A stretch of DNA of 64,000 nucleotides, from the NCBI GenBank assembly GCA_014621425.1, contig JAANBB010000096.1, positions 44,719-108,718 on the forward strand, given 5' to 3'. Positions 23,041 through 35,933 of this stretch are shown here, piece by piece. Below the pieces are notes generated by a model that made no database searches, was not told the origin of the DNA, and saw only the letters and a program-made list of their open reading frames with translations. The translations under genes and the position numbers were made by a program. This stretch comes from Cylindrodendrum hubeiense. Taxonomy: Eukaryota; Ascomycota; Sordariomycetes; Hypocreales; Nectriaceae. Every line of letters begins with the position of its first letter. The first letter of the stretch is position 1.

Positions 23041-24171
23041 ATGGTAAGTTGAGGCCTATCGCAAAGGAGTCCTCTGGGACTCCTTTGACATTCTTATTCT
23101 TGACAGAAACGTCAATTGCTCGTTGGAAAGAGTCACAGCAAGTTGCTTCGGACGGAGGACGAGCAAATCTGAAGCGCAAATTGCTGACTCGGGGACGTGC
23201 TACAGGTTTTCCACAAGTTGGTGAAGAACAGCGCGTACTACAGGTAAGTCAAACTCCCTTCGCAATGATCTGCTCTACTCGACGATGCTGACGAGAATCG
23301 CAGCCGCTACCAGACCAAGTACAAGCGCAGACGCCAAGGCAAGACCGATTACTATGCCCGCAAGCGCCTCATCACCCAGGCCAAGAACAAGTACAATGCG
23401 CCCAAGTACCGCCTGGTAGTCCGTTTCACCAACAAGGACATCATCACTCAGATCGTCACCTCTGAGATCTCCGGCGACAAGGTCTTCGTCTCCGCCTACT
23501 CTCACGAGCTCAAGGCCTACGGTATCGAGCACGGTCTTACCAACTGGGCCGCTGCCTACGCCACTGGTCTCCTTATCGCCCGCCGTGCCCTCAAGAAGCT
23601 CGGCCTCGACGAGGACTTCGCCGGTGTCGAGGAGGCTGACGGTGAGTTCACCCTCACCCAGGCCGCTGAGACCGACGATGGTGAGCGCCGCCCCTTCAAG
23701 GCCTTCCTTGATGTTGGTCTTGCCCGCACCTCCACCGGTGCCCGTGTCTTCGGTGCCATGAAGGGTGCCTCCGACGGTGGCATTCTGGTCCCCCACTCCG
23801 AGAAGCGATTCCCCGGTTTCGACATGGAGACCAAGGAGCTCGACGCTGATGTCCTCCGCAACTACATCTACTCTGGCCACGTCGCTGAGTACATGGAGAC
23901 TCTTGCCGATGACGATGAGGAGCGCTTCCGCAGCCAGTTCCAGAAGTACGTCGATGACGACGTTGAGGCCGACGGTCTTGAGGACCTCTACACTGAGGCT
24001 CACAAGGCTATCCGTGAGGACCCCTTCAAGAAGTACGAGAGCGAGGCTCCCCAGAAGACCAAGGAGGAGTGGAAGGCCATCTCCAAGACTTTCCGTACCC
24101 CCAAGTTGACCAAGGCCGAGAAGGAGGCCCGCGTCCAAGAGCGCATCCAGGCCCTCCTGGCGGACGAGTAA
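23041..24171 (+). CDS. RPL5: 60S ribosomal protein L5 (uL18)
   Basis: Exons 23041-23043 (the ATG alone), 23206-23243 and 23304-24171 join in frame to 302 residues, the normal length for the family. The N-terminus MVFHKLVKNSAYYSRYQTKY and the segment RRRQGKTDYYARKRL are hallmark uL18 sequence, followed by YRLVVRFTNKDI and the C-terminal Lys/Glu-rich tail. RPL5 binds 5S rRNA with uL5 and is brought into the 60S subunit as the 5S RNP. The coding sequence is strongly C-ending at third positions (for example CTC, GCC, AAG), typical of a highly expressed fungal gene. An intron immediately after the start codon is common in fungal ribosomal-protein genes. A long antisense frame over the gene is a shadow of this codon bias. 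Confidence 0.97.
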
Positions 24172-27050
24172 AAAGTTGGTCTTGTTGTTGTGGACATGGG
24201 CATGTGAGGATTTTCCCCTTGGCATTGGGTTTGGAGTTTCGAGGAAAGGAAAGGTCCGTACTCAGGGTCACGCGAATGAAAATAAAAAGATACCTTCCAG
24301 CCAAACTCGATAGCTGCGGTGAACGGTTGTCTTATTGTGCTCCACATCGGTCCAACGGTGACTTGATTTGTAGACAGGTCTCCCTGACGGGGCCCGAATT
24401 GTGTGCATGCAGACATGGTGTCGAAACATGTAAGTCGTAGGATTGATGCAATGAAAACATGCCACCGTGAAGAAGACGCCATCAAGTGCTGTCATGCGAG
24501 CCGAGGCTGCCTGAGATTTGTGGTTCGAGTCTTTGAACAGGACACCCCTGGAAAATCCACCGGGGTTCTGATCGGAGCAGAGAGACGGCAATGAATACAG
24601 CACGAGGACATTTTGTTTTGTGCGAACTTGGCGGGAGCAAGTGGGCAAGGGCACGTGCGGGAATTAGATGGAAATGGTTTTCCTTGGATTGGGCGGCTGA
24701 TGCACCTGGTAGCGATGCGAACCCTGGTATCCTGGTAGCGGAAAAGCATACAGAGTAGAGCAAGACATAGCGAGGGGCGAGATATGCTGATTTTGAAATG
24801 CGGAATTGGACTTCGGCATTTGACCAAGGAGGTTTGAAACGGGCGTCTGACTGAGATGAAGTTACTCGGGGGAATACGCAGAGCGCGCATGACGAGAGCG
24901 GATGACCTTGGAGAGAGGCGGAGAGCTCTCACTGCGAAGTCGTTTGGCAGGTAATTAATTAATTAGTGCTTTGTTGTACGAAATAACCGCATAGGGGACT
25001 CAGAGCGGACGAGATGCGTTGCTGATGTTTTGTCTTCCTCTCTTGTCATTATGGATGCCTCACCTCATGAGCTCGTCTCGGCTCGTCCCTCGGGGTGGCG
25101 GGTGGCGGATAGCGCTGGACAATTCGGGACCGCGCACTTCGGCCTACGGAACGGCGCCCGGATCAGACAATGCCTGGGTGCAGTGACGATATTCTCGGGG
25201 GTGGCGTGTGCAGGGGGACTCGACGGACGGGTATCCACCGGCCATGGATGGGGAGGTCGACGGGGAGGTCGATGGGGACGCTACTCGGCCATGGCTGATG
25301 TGGTTGTTGCTTCTGCGTTGTTGTGGTGGGTGGGCGGCCAGTGGCGGATGAGCGTGGAGAGCGGTTCGTCGAAACCTACAGAATGGTCTGGACCGTTTGA
25401 TGCTGCGAATAAGGTGGGAGACAGCCGACGCTTGGTAAAGGCGACATAGATGGGTCAGCAATGGGGCGGGATACTATAAGCTAAGCCGCCATAGGCGTCT
25501 AGGCGTGCAGAGATGATACTTGACGCACTGCGATATCGAGCAGGAATGCATAGTACCACGTAGTAGGGCTGTTGTCGTGAACTGGGGATTGCCAAGCGAC
25601 ACTGCGGCAGGGTGGCGGGACTCAAAAAGGGGACACCAGAGCTGTATGACCAGAGCTGTGTGACCCTGAGAGAACTGCTGGCGATGACATGGCCGCCCCG
25701 TTCCGTGGCACACGTGCTTTTCGAGCTGTGCCAAGTCGGTACTACCGTACTGTACCTGTTCGGTCACTGGCGATGGGGTGTGACGTTTACCTTGTGGGTA
25801 GGGCGGGCGGCAGTGGGCTGGTTTACGCGGGCCTGGGTCCACCGAGCATCACGACCACCCTTGGATGGGTTCGATGGGGATACCTGGGCGCAACATGACG
25901 TTGGAAAGATGGAGAATCGGTGCGGGCCCTCCTGTTCGGGTGCCTCCCCCCAACCCATCTGGCGCAGGCTGGCTTGTCTCGGACGAGGAGGAGGAGGGCG
26001 AAGACGATGGATGTGGTGGTTGTGGGTTGAAAAGAAAGCGGCCATGACAAAGCCTCGCTCGCCTCAATGTAGACAGACCAGCTGCCGGGATCCCATCCAT
26101 TGCCATCGACGCCAGTCCAGCCTGCGCGGCTTGGGGTCGCACGCAGATTCCACATCTAGACGCAGCATCCGCAAGGCGATGGCTGCACCGTACCAAGCGC
26201 CCCGAGGACGACGGCCGCATGAAGCCTGCTTTACCCGGGGCAGCATTGCGAGCCAGCATTGCGAGCCAGCATTGCGAGCCAGCATTGCGAGCCAGCATTG
26301 CCAGCCAGCATTGCCATTAACCTAGTCGGTAGCATCGTGCCTCCTGGCCTCTCCTCCTCCTCCTCCTCCAGTCCAGTAATTCAAACGTGACACGCCCCCC
26401 CCGGCGTGTGTCGCCTTTCCGTCAATTCCGAATTATTGCCATCCCATCCCCCATGCCCTGCCAAGTCGTCCCGCCGCCTCGCCGCCTCGCCGCCTCAGTC
26501 CGTCCGCATATGTCCATCCAGCTTCATCATCAATCCTTTCCTTGGTCAGCACAAACGCCCGGCCGTAATCACTCAACCACCCCCCGAAATCCCAACCTCC
26601 ACACACACACGCAGCGCTCGTCCAGTACCTACGGGCGACGGCCGACCCTGACTTCACCATCCCGGCTCAAGTTTAAACTACCCCGCTGCTAAAATGAACC
26701 TACCGCCGTCGTCCTCCACCTTGGCCCGGGCTGAGACCAGCTGTTGAGCGCACTTGGCCCGCCCACTCGCCCACTAGGACGCCTCATGCCGATATCGATA
26801 CCGTACCCAGTACCGGAGTACCAGTCGCACCCACCCCGTCCCCGGATCGAGCTTGTCCCTATCCTAAACCCAACGCAACCGTCCCACGGCTTTGTCGGCC
26901 GCCACCCACCTCCATCTATCGCTCATCGCTCTCCTTCCATCTCTCCACCTTGTACGATTAGACGACCGCATACCATCATCATCCCCTCAATCACCCGTTA
27001 CTCATTGTCGCCATCCCTGCCGCCGCCGCTTCATCCCACCAGATCCCAGC
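24172..27050. other. Intergenic region, RPL5 / MHP1-like
   Basis: 2.9 kb with no gene supported. It should hold the RPL5 3' UTR, and near the right end the MHP1-like promoter and leader (C/T-rich from about 26340). It contains a 13-bp tandem repeat at 26242-26315 and short GTACCG/CAGTACCGG repeats near 26800-26820. Confidence 0.5.
26242..26315. repeat. 13-bp tandem repeat, about 5.7 copies
   Basis: Four perfect copies of AGCATTGCGAGCC (26242-26293), one variant copy AGCATTGCCAGCC (26294-26306) and a partial copy ending at 26315. It lies about 740 bases upstream of the MHP1-like start and is non-coding. Confidence 0.95.
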
Positions 27051-30000
27051 ATGGAGCACGTCCACGGCGTCGACGTCAGCTGGATGACCCATGGTGCCCC
27101 CAAAGGCATGTACTATGCGAATCGCCACCCGTCCGCCGCATCGCGAGATGCACATCGTGTCGCCTCTGACGAGCCTTGAACTGACTCCTTCCTAGAGAAA
27201 GCACTAAAGAATTCCCCACCGACCAAGACACCTACGCCCGCTCTCCCTCGACAGATCCCCGGCGCATCTGCCAGGGCGCCGGCGTCGGCGTCGGTAGACC
27301 ACTCCACGAATGGCCAGTCCACGCCCCCCAACGCCTCGAATTCACAAAGACGACTTTCGCGATCCGGTTCAATAGACAAACAGAGCCCATCCGGCCCGCC
27401 ACTGCAGCGCCGCAACTCGTGGTTCTCCAATATCTCAGCAAAGTTCTCCTCCAGCTCACCCCCCAATTCGCCTTTGCCAGCTCAACCGCTGCCATCGCCC
27501 ACAGCCCAGGAAGAACCTCAACCCCCCAAGATCTCGCCCACCAAGAATGCCGTTCTGCAACACGCCGCCAAGCCTGAGGGCAACGGCCCCTATACCCCGG
27601 CGCCCCCCAGGAGCACCCAGGTTGGCTTCTTGGGTGTCTTTCGCCGCCTATCTTCATCATCTTCAGGCGCCCTTGGACCCGGTGGCAAGTTAGGCCACGG
27701 CCTGGTAGACCGTGTGGTTTTGAATGTGGACCAGAAACGGGAGAGATGTCCCATTTCAGAGCTCCACGGGGCCAAGCTGAAGAGGGTCGCCTTTTGCGTT
27801 GATGTCGAGATCGCGCCAATGCCCAAATATGGCGAAGTCGACAGCGCGCCTACCCTCAAGCCTGTCGACATAACTCAGAAAAAGAAAATGACGGAGAAGG
27901 GCGAAGGAGATGCGCTCAAAAACCCCAAACCCATGGAGGACCAGAAAGAGACGAATGGTGCAGTCCAGAGCAACGGCGAGTCTCTACCAAAGGAATCTGA
28001 GAAGGACGGGCTCGACATCGCTCCCAAGAGCAAGGATCAGACTTCGAACGGCACCACAACCTCAATCCCAGTCCCAGCCCTTGAAAAGGACAACACAAAG
28101 AAGAAGGAGAAGAAGAAGAAGAGCGAGGAAGAGCGCAAGGCTAGGAAAGAAAAGAAGCGCAAACTCGCCGAGGCTAACGGATCCATCCCGATGGAGATCC
28201 ATTATGACAGCAGCGACTCGTCGTGCCACACGCCCCCGGGCGCCTTGACTCCCAAGACGACATCCTACCCAACTACGAACCCGGTTCGCATATACCGAAG
28301 GTGTTGTCAGCTGCGTGAGACGCCCATCCTTAAGAAGATCACAGAGCAGCTCACCGATACGGCCAATTATTCCTCTGCGACCGGTTTGGTGAACAAGCTA
28401 GATCTGACCGACTACTGGCTCCAGCTGCCTGATCTCATCACACTGGGCGACTACCTGGCCGTTGTGCCTGTCCGAGAAGTTCTTCTAGAAAATATTGGCC
28501 TAACTGATGAGGGATTGCGGGTAATCCTGGCCGGACTCCTGGCAGCAAAACGGCCACTCTCGAAGAGGCGCAAGTTCAAGCACGAAGATGAAGAATATGC
28601 CAGCGTGGTTGAGCGATTGGTGCTCAAGAACAACAAGCTTGGCCCCGATGGGTGGAAGCACTTGTCTCTCTTCATCTACTTGTGCCGATCACTCAAGTTT
28701 CTTGACGTTTCCCAGATTCAGTTCCCCCGCCAATCCCAGGTCAAGCAGAATGGCGCACTACCCAACGGAGTCCAAATACCGCTCGGCATTTCGGACATCT
28801 TTTCCAAAGCCCTCGGGGAACGATTAGGAGGATCAACGCTTGAACTGGTTAACCTTGGCGAGACGGGACCGACCATGGAGCAACTGGGTGCCATCGTTGA
28901 TGGACTAATAAAGTGCGGCGTAAGCAGGCTTGGCCTTGCACACAATAACATTGACGATGAAGGTGTACAGCATGTGGTAAAATATATTGCTTCAGGCAAG
29001 TGCGAGGGCCTCGATCTGAATGGCAATGATCTTGGGGTTCATATGGAGGCACTGGCCTCGGCGATCCGAGAGGATTCATCTTTGTGGGCGATGGGCCTGG
29101 CTGGCTGCAACTTAACACCTTCGTCACTCTGCAAAATTTTGCCAACACTTGTTAAGCTCAAGGGCTTCCGGTTCATCGATCTATCACAGAACCTGGCTTT
29201 ATTCCAGTCGACCCCGAGCGCGGTTGGTCTGCTCAGAAGGTATGTTTGCATATCAACCCTACGTCCAAGGATTTTGTCCTGACAATACACAGATATCTGC
29301 CGAAGATGGCCGCTTTGAAGCGAATGCATCTTGAAGGTGTTCAAATGACGTCGGAGCAAGCTATCGCACTAGTCGAGGTCCTCCCTGAGGTTCATCAACT
29401 CGCCCATATTAACCTCCTTGGAAACGAAGAGCTGATGAAGCTGGCTAACGCGAGGACGGAGGAAGCCCAGGAGGAAGCCTGTGCCTTGTATGCGTCTCTC
29501 CTTGCCGCCGCACGTGTGTCTAAGAGCCTCATATGTGTGGACATTGAAGTCCCGAGTGAACGATCTGGCGAGATTGTCAAAGCCATGGCTAAACAGGTGG
29601 TGGCGTACTGCCTCAGGAACATGGAACGTATTCAAGACGCTGATGTGAGCGCTGCTGTGGCGGCAGCCCTGGCAGAGAACCACGTCGACGGACTCGAGTC
29701 CAGGTCGCCACCCTATCCCGACGTCCTCGCTCACTTGGTTGGTCACGACGTCTTGGATGAGGACGATTTTGCCGACGACGCTAGCTCGGCACCGGACGAG
29801 GATTATGTGATTGGCGGCACTGGAGTGGTCAAGGCCTTGGCGTGTTGCCTGAAGAACCGCGGCGACGAGTCTCGCAGACAGTCCGGCGAGTTTATTCGGG
29901 ACGTGGAGAATGGTGTGGCAAGTTCCGGAGCCACGCTGACGACTGGAGGAAAGGCGAAGGACATGTCGAAGCACCTTCTGGCTGGTGCTCGTAAGATCCG

Positions 30001-30682
30001 CCAGCGGCTGCAGCCGGCGCTGAACAAGGCTAGGGCCCACCCTGGGGACGAGCAAAACCTGCGCAAGCTCATGTTCCTCGACGACACGCTGCAAGGTATC
30101 ATCAAGCGTTTTGAAGATGAGTACCCAGATACGCGAGAGCCGGTTCATATAACGCGTGCGCCTGCGGTTGTTAAAGGAAGTACGGAGGAGATCCCCATAG
30201 TGATTCCCCCAGTGGAGGATCCGAGCCTGGCACTGTCAGACAACGAAGATGAGTCGGAACTCAATGTGGCTAAGCCGCTGTCAAGGTCGAACTCGATGCT
30301 GCTATCCAAGACGCTTGACGAGGAAGAAGGACGAATTCTGCGGGCGGGCCACCGGTTCCGGGTGGGATTCTTCAAGCAGGAGCAGATCGACCTGCTCAAC
30401 ACGATCGACGACATTGGATCGGATCCAAAGCATGTTCAAATGCTCTCCGAGCTAGCAGAGGATCTTGGTGGAGAACTTCTGGAGAAAGTCAAGGAGAAGG
30501 GTCCCGTGCGAGCCTTCAAAGAGCACAGGGACATTGCATTGAAGAACATGGAGGAGAGTGACCCAGAGCATTGGGAACGATTTGCGGAAGCGCAGCACAA
30601 GGCTCGGGCCAACATTACCGTACCGGCGGGTATCAAGAGCCCGGAGTCGCAACCGGCTGATGATAGTGCCATCGCCGACTAA
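27051..30682 (+). CDS. MHP1-like cell-wall/cytoskeleton protein with leucine-rich repeats
   Basis: Exons 27051-27105, 27196-29239 and 29293-30682 join in frame to 1,162 residues. Exon 1 encodes MEHVHGVDVSWMTHGAPK. Intron 1 has a GC donor (AAAG/GCATGT) with a good branch point (GAACTGAC) and TAG acceptor. The N-terminal third is Ser/Pro-rich. A conserved block at about 189-230 follows (VDRVVLNVDQKRERCPISEL, then KRVAFCVDVEIAPMPKY). A long Lys/Glu linker leads to leucine-rich repeats from about 434 to 745 (VERLVLKNNKLG, LGLAHNNIDDEG, LDLNGNDLG), and the C-terminus is acidic. Fungal proteins of this make-up are annotated as cell wall biogenesis protein Mhp1 after the yeast microtubule-associated Mhp1. 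The LRR part resembles RNI/RanGAP-like repeats. Function in filamentous fungi is not firmly known to me. Confidence 0.88.
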
Positions 30683-33359
30683 GGAAGGGTACCGGCCCAA
30701 TATTCAAGAGTGGGATAGCGGGATTGCGCCCGGTGGAGCAGAACAGAGATTAGCAGTGTATCATCATGGCGTTGTTTATCGTCAAAATGACTGAACTGGC
30801 TGGATAGCTTTGGTTGAAAAGGATACCATAACATCCACCTTCATATTCGCATAGCCACGGCGCTCGTTACTTTTTAGCAGGGAGTTTAGTTTAATGGAAG
30901 GCGAGCGGGGTCGGGCGAGAAGGGCAGGCATGAGTGAAAAGGGAATATAGTGTTTTCCCATGGGGATTGATCCCTCGGAGCCTCGCTGAGCCAGATTTAG
31001 CAACCTCAAATGGGCGATTTTAGTGCGCCGATTCCGGGGGCCCGTGAGGGACGGAAGCTAATCAAGGCGCCGAGACGAAGGTGTGGTTGTTCTATTTTGG
31101 TGATCGGGAGAGAAGCGGAACTGCTGCAAGCAATATATTCGGGTGTGGGATAGATGATTCTGCCCACGCGCTCCACATATGCTCCCTGTCTCCCCATGTA
31201 CTTGTACGTCTCTCAAACTCTTGGTGCCTTGGGTAGCAACTAGTCTGTTCCGTCCCCTGTTGGGTGGGATAGATCTTCATTGCAGGTCCGCCGAGTCTTG
31301 GCAGGGCTGTTGGCGAGTGCCTGAGTGCCTGAGTGCCTGAGTGGCCTTGGGCCTGGCTCGTCCCTTGTTGGCTTGTTCCTTGTCGAATCATCCCCTATCG
31401 ACCCGACCTGAGGGTGACGTTTGTGTCATGAACCCTCGGTAATTGACAGGCTTACAGGCTTACAAGCTTACTGGCGCGGACCCAAAGTAAAGGTCTGAGG
31501 GTGACGAAGCCCTTTTATTGAGAATGGGACTTGAGCAAGGGACTGGACGAGAGACGACTGCTGACTCGAGATTAATAGACTGGGACCGTATGAGCTGCGC
31601 CGTGTGGTGGTGCCGCCTTGACAGTTAACGTCGTCCTTAATAAAGAGCCCGGTCTCAATCACACTCACTTGGAACACGCGCTATTCCCCTTTAAGGACAC
31701 TGGGTCCGGGCGGTAGCCTCTTGGGGCTAGACTCTGGAGCGGGGAGCCTAGGCGCCGTCGCAGGTTCCTCTCTTTTGGAATGTTTCTCGAACCTCTGGAG
31801 CTTCATTCTCAGTTGTCGAAAATGTCCTCACCCGTTTTCCTACCATCTCGTCGCCTTTTTGTGCTCGCACCATGCTCGGACCCTTGATCCCTGATGCCCA
31901 AGTTGGCTATGCCCCTGCCTTTGACTCTTTTTTTCGTCCATGTTCTGCTTCTGGTACAGACGGACAGGGCTGGCAGCCGGGTGACAGGCAATTGTGCCCT
32001 GGACCAATCCTGCCAGCTGAATAGGGTCATCCCATTGTGAAACGCGCCGGATGGGGAATGGTTTCTTCTGCTCGCTCCATTGCTTCTGCTTGCTCCATCG
32101 CCTCTGAGCTGCACCGCCTCCATGCTCTCCCCGCAGACGGAGATGATGAGATGGAGATGATGAGATGGACGAAAGGACTCTGCGCCCCGGCGGTTGAGCC
32201 CGGACTCGCGCCAGGCTTTCGCGCCAGCCGTTGCGCATGGATGAACGTGCCAAACTGTGGCGGCGGGCCCATCTATCCGTCCCGGCGTCCTTTTGCTCCC
32301 ATGCCTCGGCCATGGTCAGTTCATCGCCAGTCCACGGCCCCCGAGGGATCCTCCAAGCCGACCTTCGAGCCGGCCGTCAGGCTACGCCTACGTGTGCTGG
32401 CGGCGGTGATGGTGGTAGTGATGAGCTGGCACTGCGCCTAGCTTCGCGCCGCTACCTCGGACGATGACTGTTCGCCTGTCACCTTCGTCCAGCGTTGAAT
32501 ATCACGGTGTATTAAGACAAGGGTGGCCGGGCTAGACTGGCTGAGAAATCCTTCGCTGAACCCTACTGACTTCTCTGGAGGGCGCACACGAGAATGCGTG
32601 CCCTCTGGCCGTTGATGGATGTGTTAATTGAGTGCATCCCCCCCCAACGCGCCTCTCTCGCGCGTCCACGGCAAGCCCTACGAGCCCTCCCTCGCTCGCG
32701 ACGGCCGCTACGAGAGAGACTCCACGAGAGACTCCACGAGAGAAACGCGCTGCGCTGCGGATACTTCTCTAGTCATATCCCAGATGCCTGCGATGATCCC
32801 GAAACAGGGGCGCGCCCACTTTGCACGGCATATCCGCCGACTGTCCGCTCCGTGATTGGCCCAAGCGAGCCCTGTGTGCTTGGATCAACTTCATGCGGAG
32901 GCTTGCTCGGACAACCAACTCATGGCCGGGGTCCCTCGCCTTGGGCCACGACGAGCATTATCATGGGCTCGTCGCCCCTCGCTCGCATGCTAGCCTTTCC
33001 GCTGACGCTTGATGCTTCGTTCTTTCTCTTCCCTCGTTTCTTTTCCCTCGCATTCTTGCATTACCGCTCCTTTCCAGTCGTTTCCCTTCCTTTCTCTCCT
33101 CCCCTTGTTCGAGGCTGGCCGTGCGTGCTTCTAGTCCAAGCCCTCTCCCTCTTACCATTCAAGTCTCTCTTTCATGACTTCTTATTCGTAGTGACAACTG
33201 TTCATCCCCTACCCACCGGTGAGGCAGTGCTGCCGCTTTCTGGCCCTTTGGCTTGTGTCGTTCCTTTCTACCTTACTTGGCTTTCATCCATCCACTCTTT
33301 GAACGAATCATACAGTACCATCTTCGCATCGCCCTTGACCTCTCGACCGTTTTATCGCC
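30683..33359. other. Intergenic region, MHP1-like / DUF6536 gene
   Basis: 2.7 kb with no gene supported. It carries simple duplications (GAGTGCCTGAGTGCC at 31315-31341, GGCTTACAGGCTTACA near 31450, GAGATGATGAGATGGA near 32145-32165, ACGAGAGACTCC twice at 32712-32735). The last 350 bases are T/C-rich and probably the leader of the next gene. Confidence 0.5.
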
Positions 33360-35933
33360 ATGGAAGGCACCTTCCCCTCCCGGCCTTCCCCGTCCCGGGG
33401 GTCGTCGTACAAAAATGTCTGGGACAAGCAGAGCATGGGAAGAGCTATTGGGAGGTAAGAAATGCACCACAACCCACATGAGACAACCTGTGTCGTATCT
33501 CTTGCGGACAACTTTACTTACACGAAGCCACCCACAGCATCTCCGAAGAGCCAGGAAATCCAGGACCAGGACCGGGGACAGGAACAGGAACGGGAACGGG
33601 GACGTGGTCCGGATCGCGCCCTAGAACTCGCGGCTTCACAAACTCATCAGGTCGACCCACGGTCAGGTGGCCCTTCCACAGCTTCAACAACTCCCGATCC
33701 TCCATCCGCTACACATCATCTCTCCACCACACCCGCAGCGGCTCCCTGCCACAACGCGCCGCTGGCAGCATCAGCCGCTCCGTCTCGAGCATCCTAGGTA
33801 GTGACATCATCCCCGACTATGTTGTTCACTTCCTCCGCGGCGAAACCCCCGAGTCTCTCGCCCGCAAGCACCGAATCCCGAACAGCCCCGACACGTGCAA
33901 CTTTCCCAACCCCAACTGCAACTGCGACTCCCCCAGAAACGGCAACTTTCTCATGTCAGATGGATCCAGGGCCGAGACACCGCGGGCTGAGATGGAGAAG
34001 ATGCTCCGGGACCAAAAGCCGCCTACCATGTTTAAGAGACTGACGTCCGGTTGGAGGGGTGGTGTGACTCTCAACGCCCTGCTGGCCTTCCTGGTATTTG
34101 TCGCTGCTATTCTGTGCCTTGCCCTCGCGGGGGCCAAGGGGAAGATCTCAGGTGGGGGCTCGTCCGTGGTCGATGGCGATGCTGGCAAAGTTCGGGGCGC
34201 CAACTGGGGAGTCCACGCCGTGGTCAATGTTTTCGCCATCGTCCTCATCGCGGGCGCCAACTACGTCGTTCAGATCCTCAGCAGCCCTACCCGTTGCGAG
34301 GTGGACATTGCTCACGAGAAGTCCACCTGGGTCGATATTGGAATTCCATCGCTGCGCAACCTCGGCCTCATCTCATCCACCAGGGCTGCCCTCTCGGCGA
34401 TACTGCTTGTCATCGCCGTCGGCTCTCAAATAATGTGAGTGAATATCAGGGACTTGTAAGTTGAATGCGACTGACAATATTTCTAGCTATAATTCCTTAA
34501 TCTTTACCACCCACTCGGCCGCTGCTACTAATATGGCCCTCGTCTCGACATCCTTCATCCAATCTGGATCCCTCAGCAGCAACATCGACCTCAACGGCAT
34601 GTCCCGATCCGAACTGGCAAATCTGCAAACGCAAGCAAAGGACGACAACCTTATCCGACTTACGTCTGAGAAGTGCATCTCTACGTTCAACGACCTGTTC
34701 CAGACGGAGTATGACGGCGTCCTGATCATCTCCAAGTCTGGGTCTAGTCTCAGCGTCGAGACGGCCAAATCCGGAACTCTGCTGTCCAAGTTCCTCGACG
34801 GTCTCGACAAGAAGACCGACTCTATCGACTACTGCCTCGCCGAAGCCGCTGATGACGCGACGTCTGCGCTCAACCTCAGTGGACCCCTCCTCGGTGTCAT
34901 CGCGTTTTTCAACCTCGTCTTCCTCCTCGCCCTCGCTGTCGCACTCCTGCTTGCGATTACCCGTAATGACTTCAAGCCCCTCGTTACCCTGGGCGATGCA
35001 CTTTCCTCGTTCCTTGAAGACCCGGACCCAACCACCCAAGATGCTTGCTTGATGAACAAGTCCGAGGTCAAGAATGGCGTCTGGGGCCAGCGTGAGGCAA
35101 AGTTTTGGACCGCAAACTCGAGCCGCTGGATGTCTATCCCATCGTTCCCGAGATGGTTCGTGTGGTTAGCAACTTACCTGGCTCCCTTGGGCTTGACGGC
35201 TGCCGCACTGGCGATGTCGGTGAAGGCGGGTCCTAAGAACCCCTTTTCCTCGTTTGGTGAGGCAACGGCTGTGTATCCCCTCCCCAACGGATCACGAGTT
35301 GGCCTGGCCATCGTTACTGCGACGCCGCAAGTATTCATTGGAATCCTGTACCTCTCGAGCAACGCACTTCTCACTTTATTCTTTCTGTCTCACGAGATGT
35401 CGATGTTTGTCTCCCCTGGACGACTTATCCCTCTGCGGGTGTCTTCTGGCCGACCCATCGGCGCACAGACTACATCCCTCTACCTCACTCTGCCCCGACC
35501 ATTGTCGTGGATTCTATTTTTCCTCCATGCGGCGATGGCTTTTCTGCTTAGTCAAGGCGTCGTTCTTGTGGCCCTTGACCGCGACGACGGAACCGCCCAT
35601 TCCGGCATCGGATTTAGCCCGCTGCCTCTTGTCCTCTTGCTCGTTGTGCTCGGGGTTACGGGTCTGCTGGTTCTGGGGCTCTCTCTCCGAAAGGCAGATC
35701 AACGTGGTGCGATCGATAGCGGCGAGCCGGCTGGCAACCCACTGACACTTCAGGGCGGATCGTGCTCAGCGGTGCTCAGTTCGCGATGCCACCGAGTACC
35801 GCAGGAGGACGGAGTGGAGGCCCTGGCTGTGCGATGGGGAGTCGTCCGGGAGGGAATTGGCATGTATGCCGGCCACGCGACCTTTTCGGCACGACCTGTG
35901 GGGGACATTCTAGCGGGCAGATCGTATGCATAA
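33360..35933 (+). CDS. DUF6536-type multi-pass membrane protein
   Basis: Exons 33360-33454, 33538-34434 and 34487-35933 join in frame to 812 residues. The cytosolic N-terminus is Ser/Arg-rich and includes a simple GPGPGTGTGTGTGT run. About eight hydrophobic segments follow: GVTLNALLAFLVFVAAILCL, WGVHAVVNVFAIVLIAGANY, AALSAILLVIAVGSQII, LLGVIAFFNLVFLLALAVAL, WFVWLATYLAPLGLTAAALA, VFIGILYLSSNALLTLFFLS, WILFFLHAAMAFLLSQGVVL and LVLLLVVLGVTGLLVLGLSL. The block from WRGGV to the SSPTR...DIGIPSLRNL segment is the DUF6536 signature found widely in filamentous ascomycetes; its function is unknown. A conserved-looking CNFPNPNCNC motif lies before the first membrane segment. No transporter signature was recognised. 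ATG 33360 has CGCC before it and opens the exon that splices in frame. Confidence 0.88.

Noticed and set aside
23275..24225. 316-codon frame antisense to RPL5
   Set aside because: It mirrors the codon bias of a highly expressed gene. The Leu/Val/Gly-rich product has no domain, and RPL5 on the plus strand is certain.
32594..33481. 295-codon plus-strand frame before the DUF6536 gene
   Set aside because: It crosses the start and first splice site of the real gene in another frame and has no coherent domain. Phe/Ser-rich parts reflect the T/C-rich leader.
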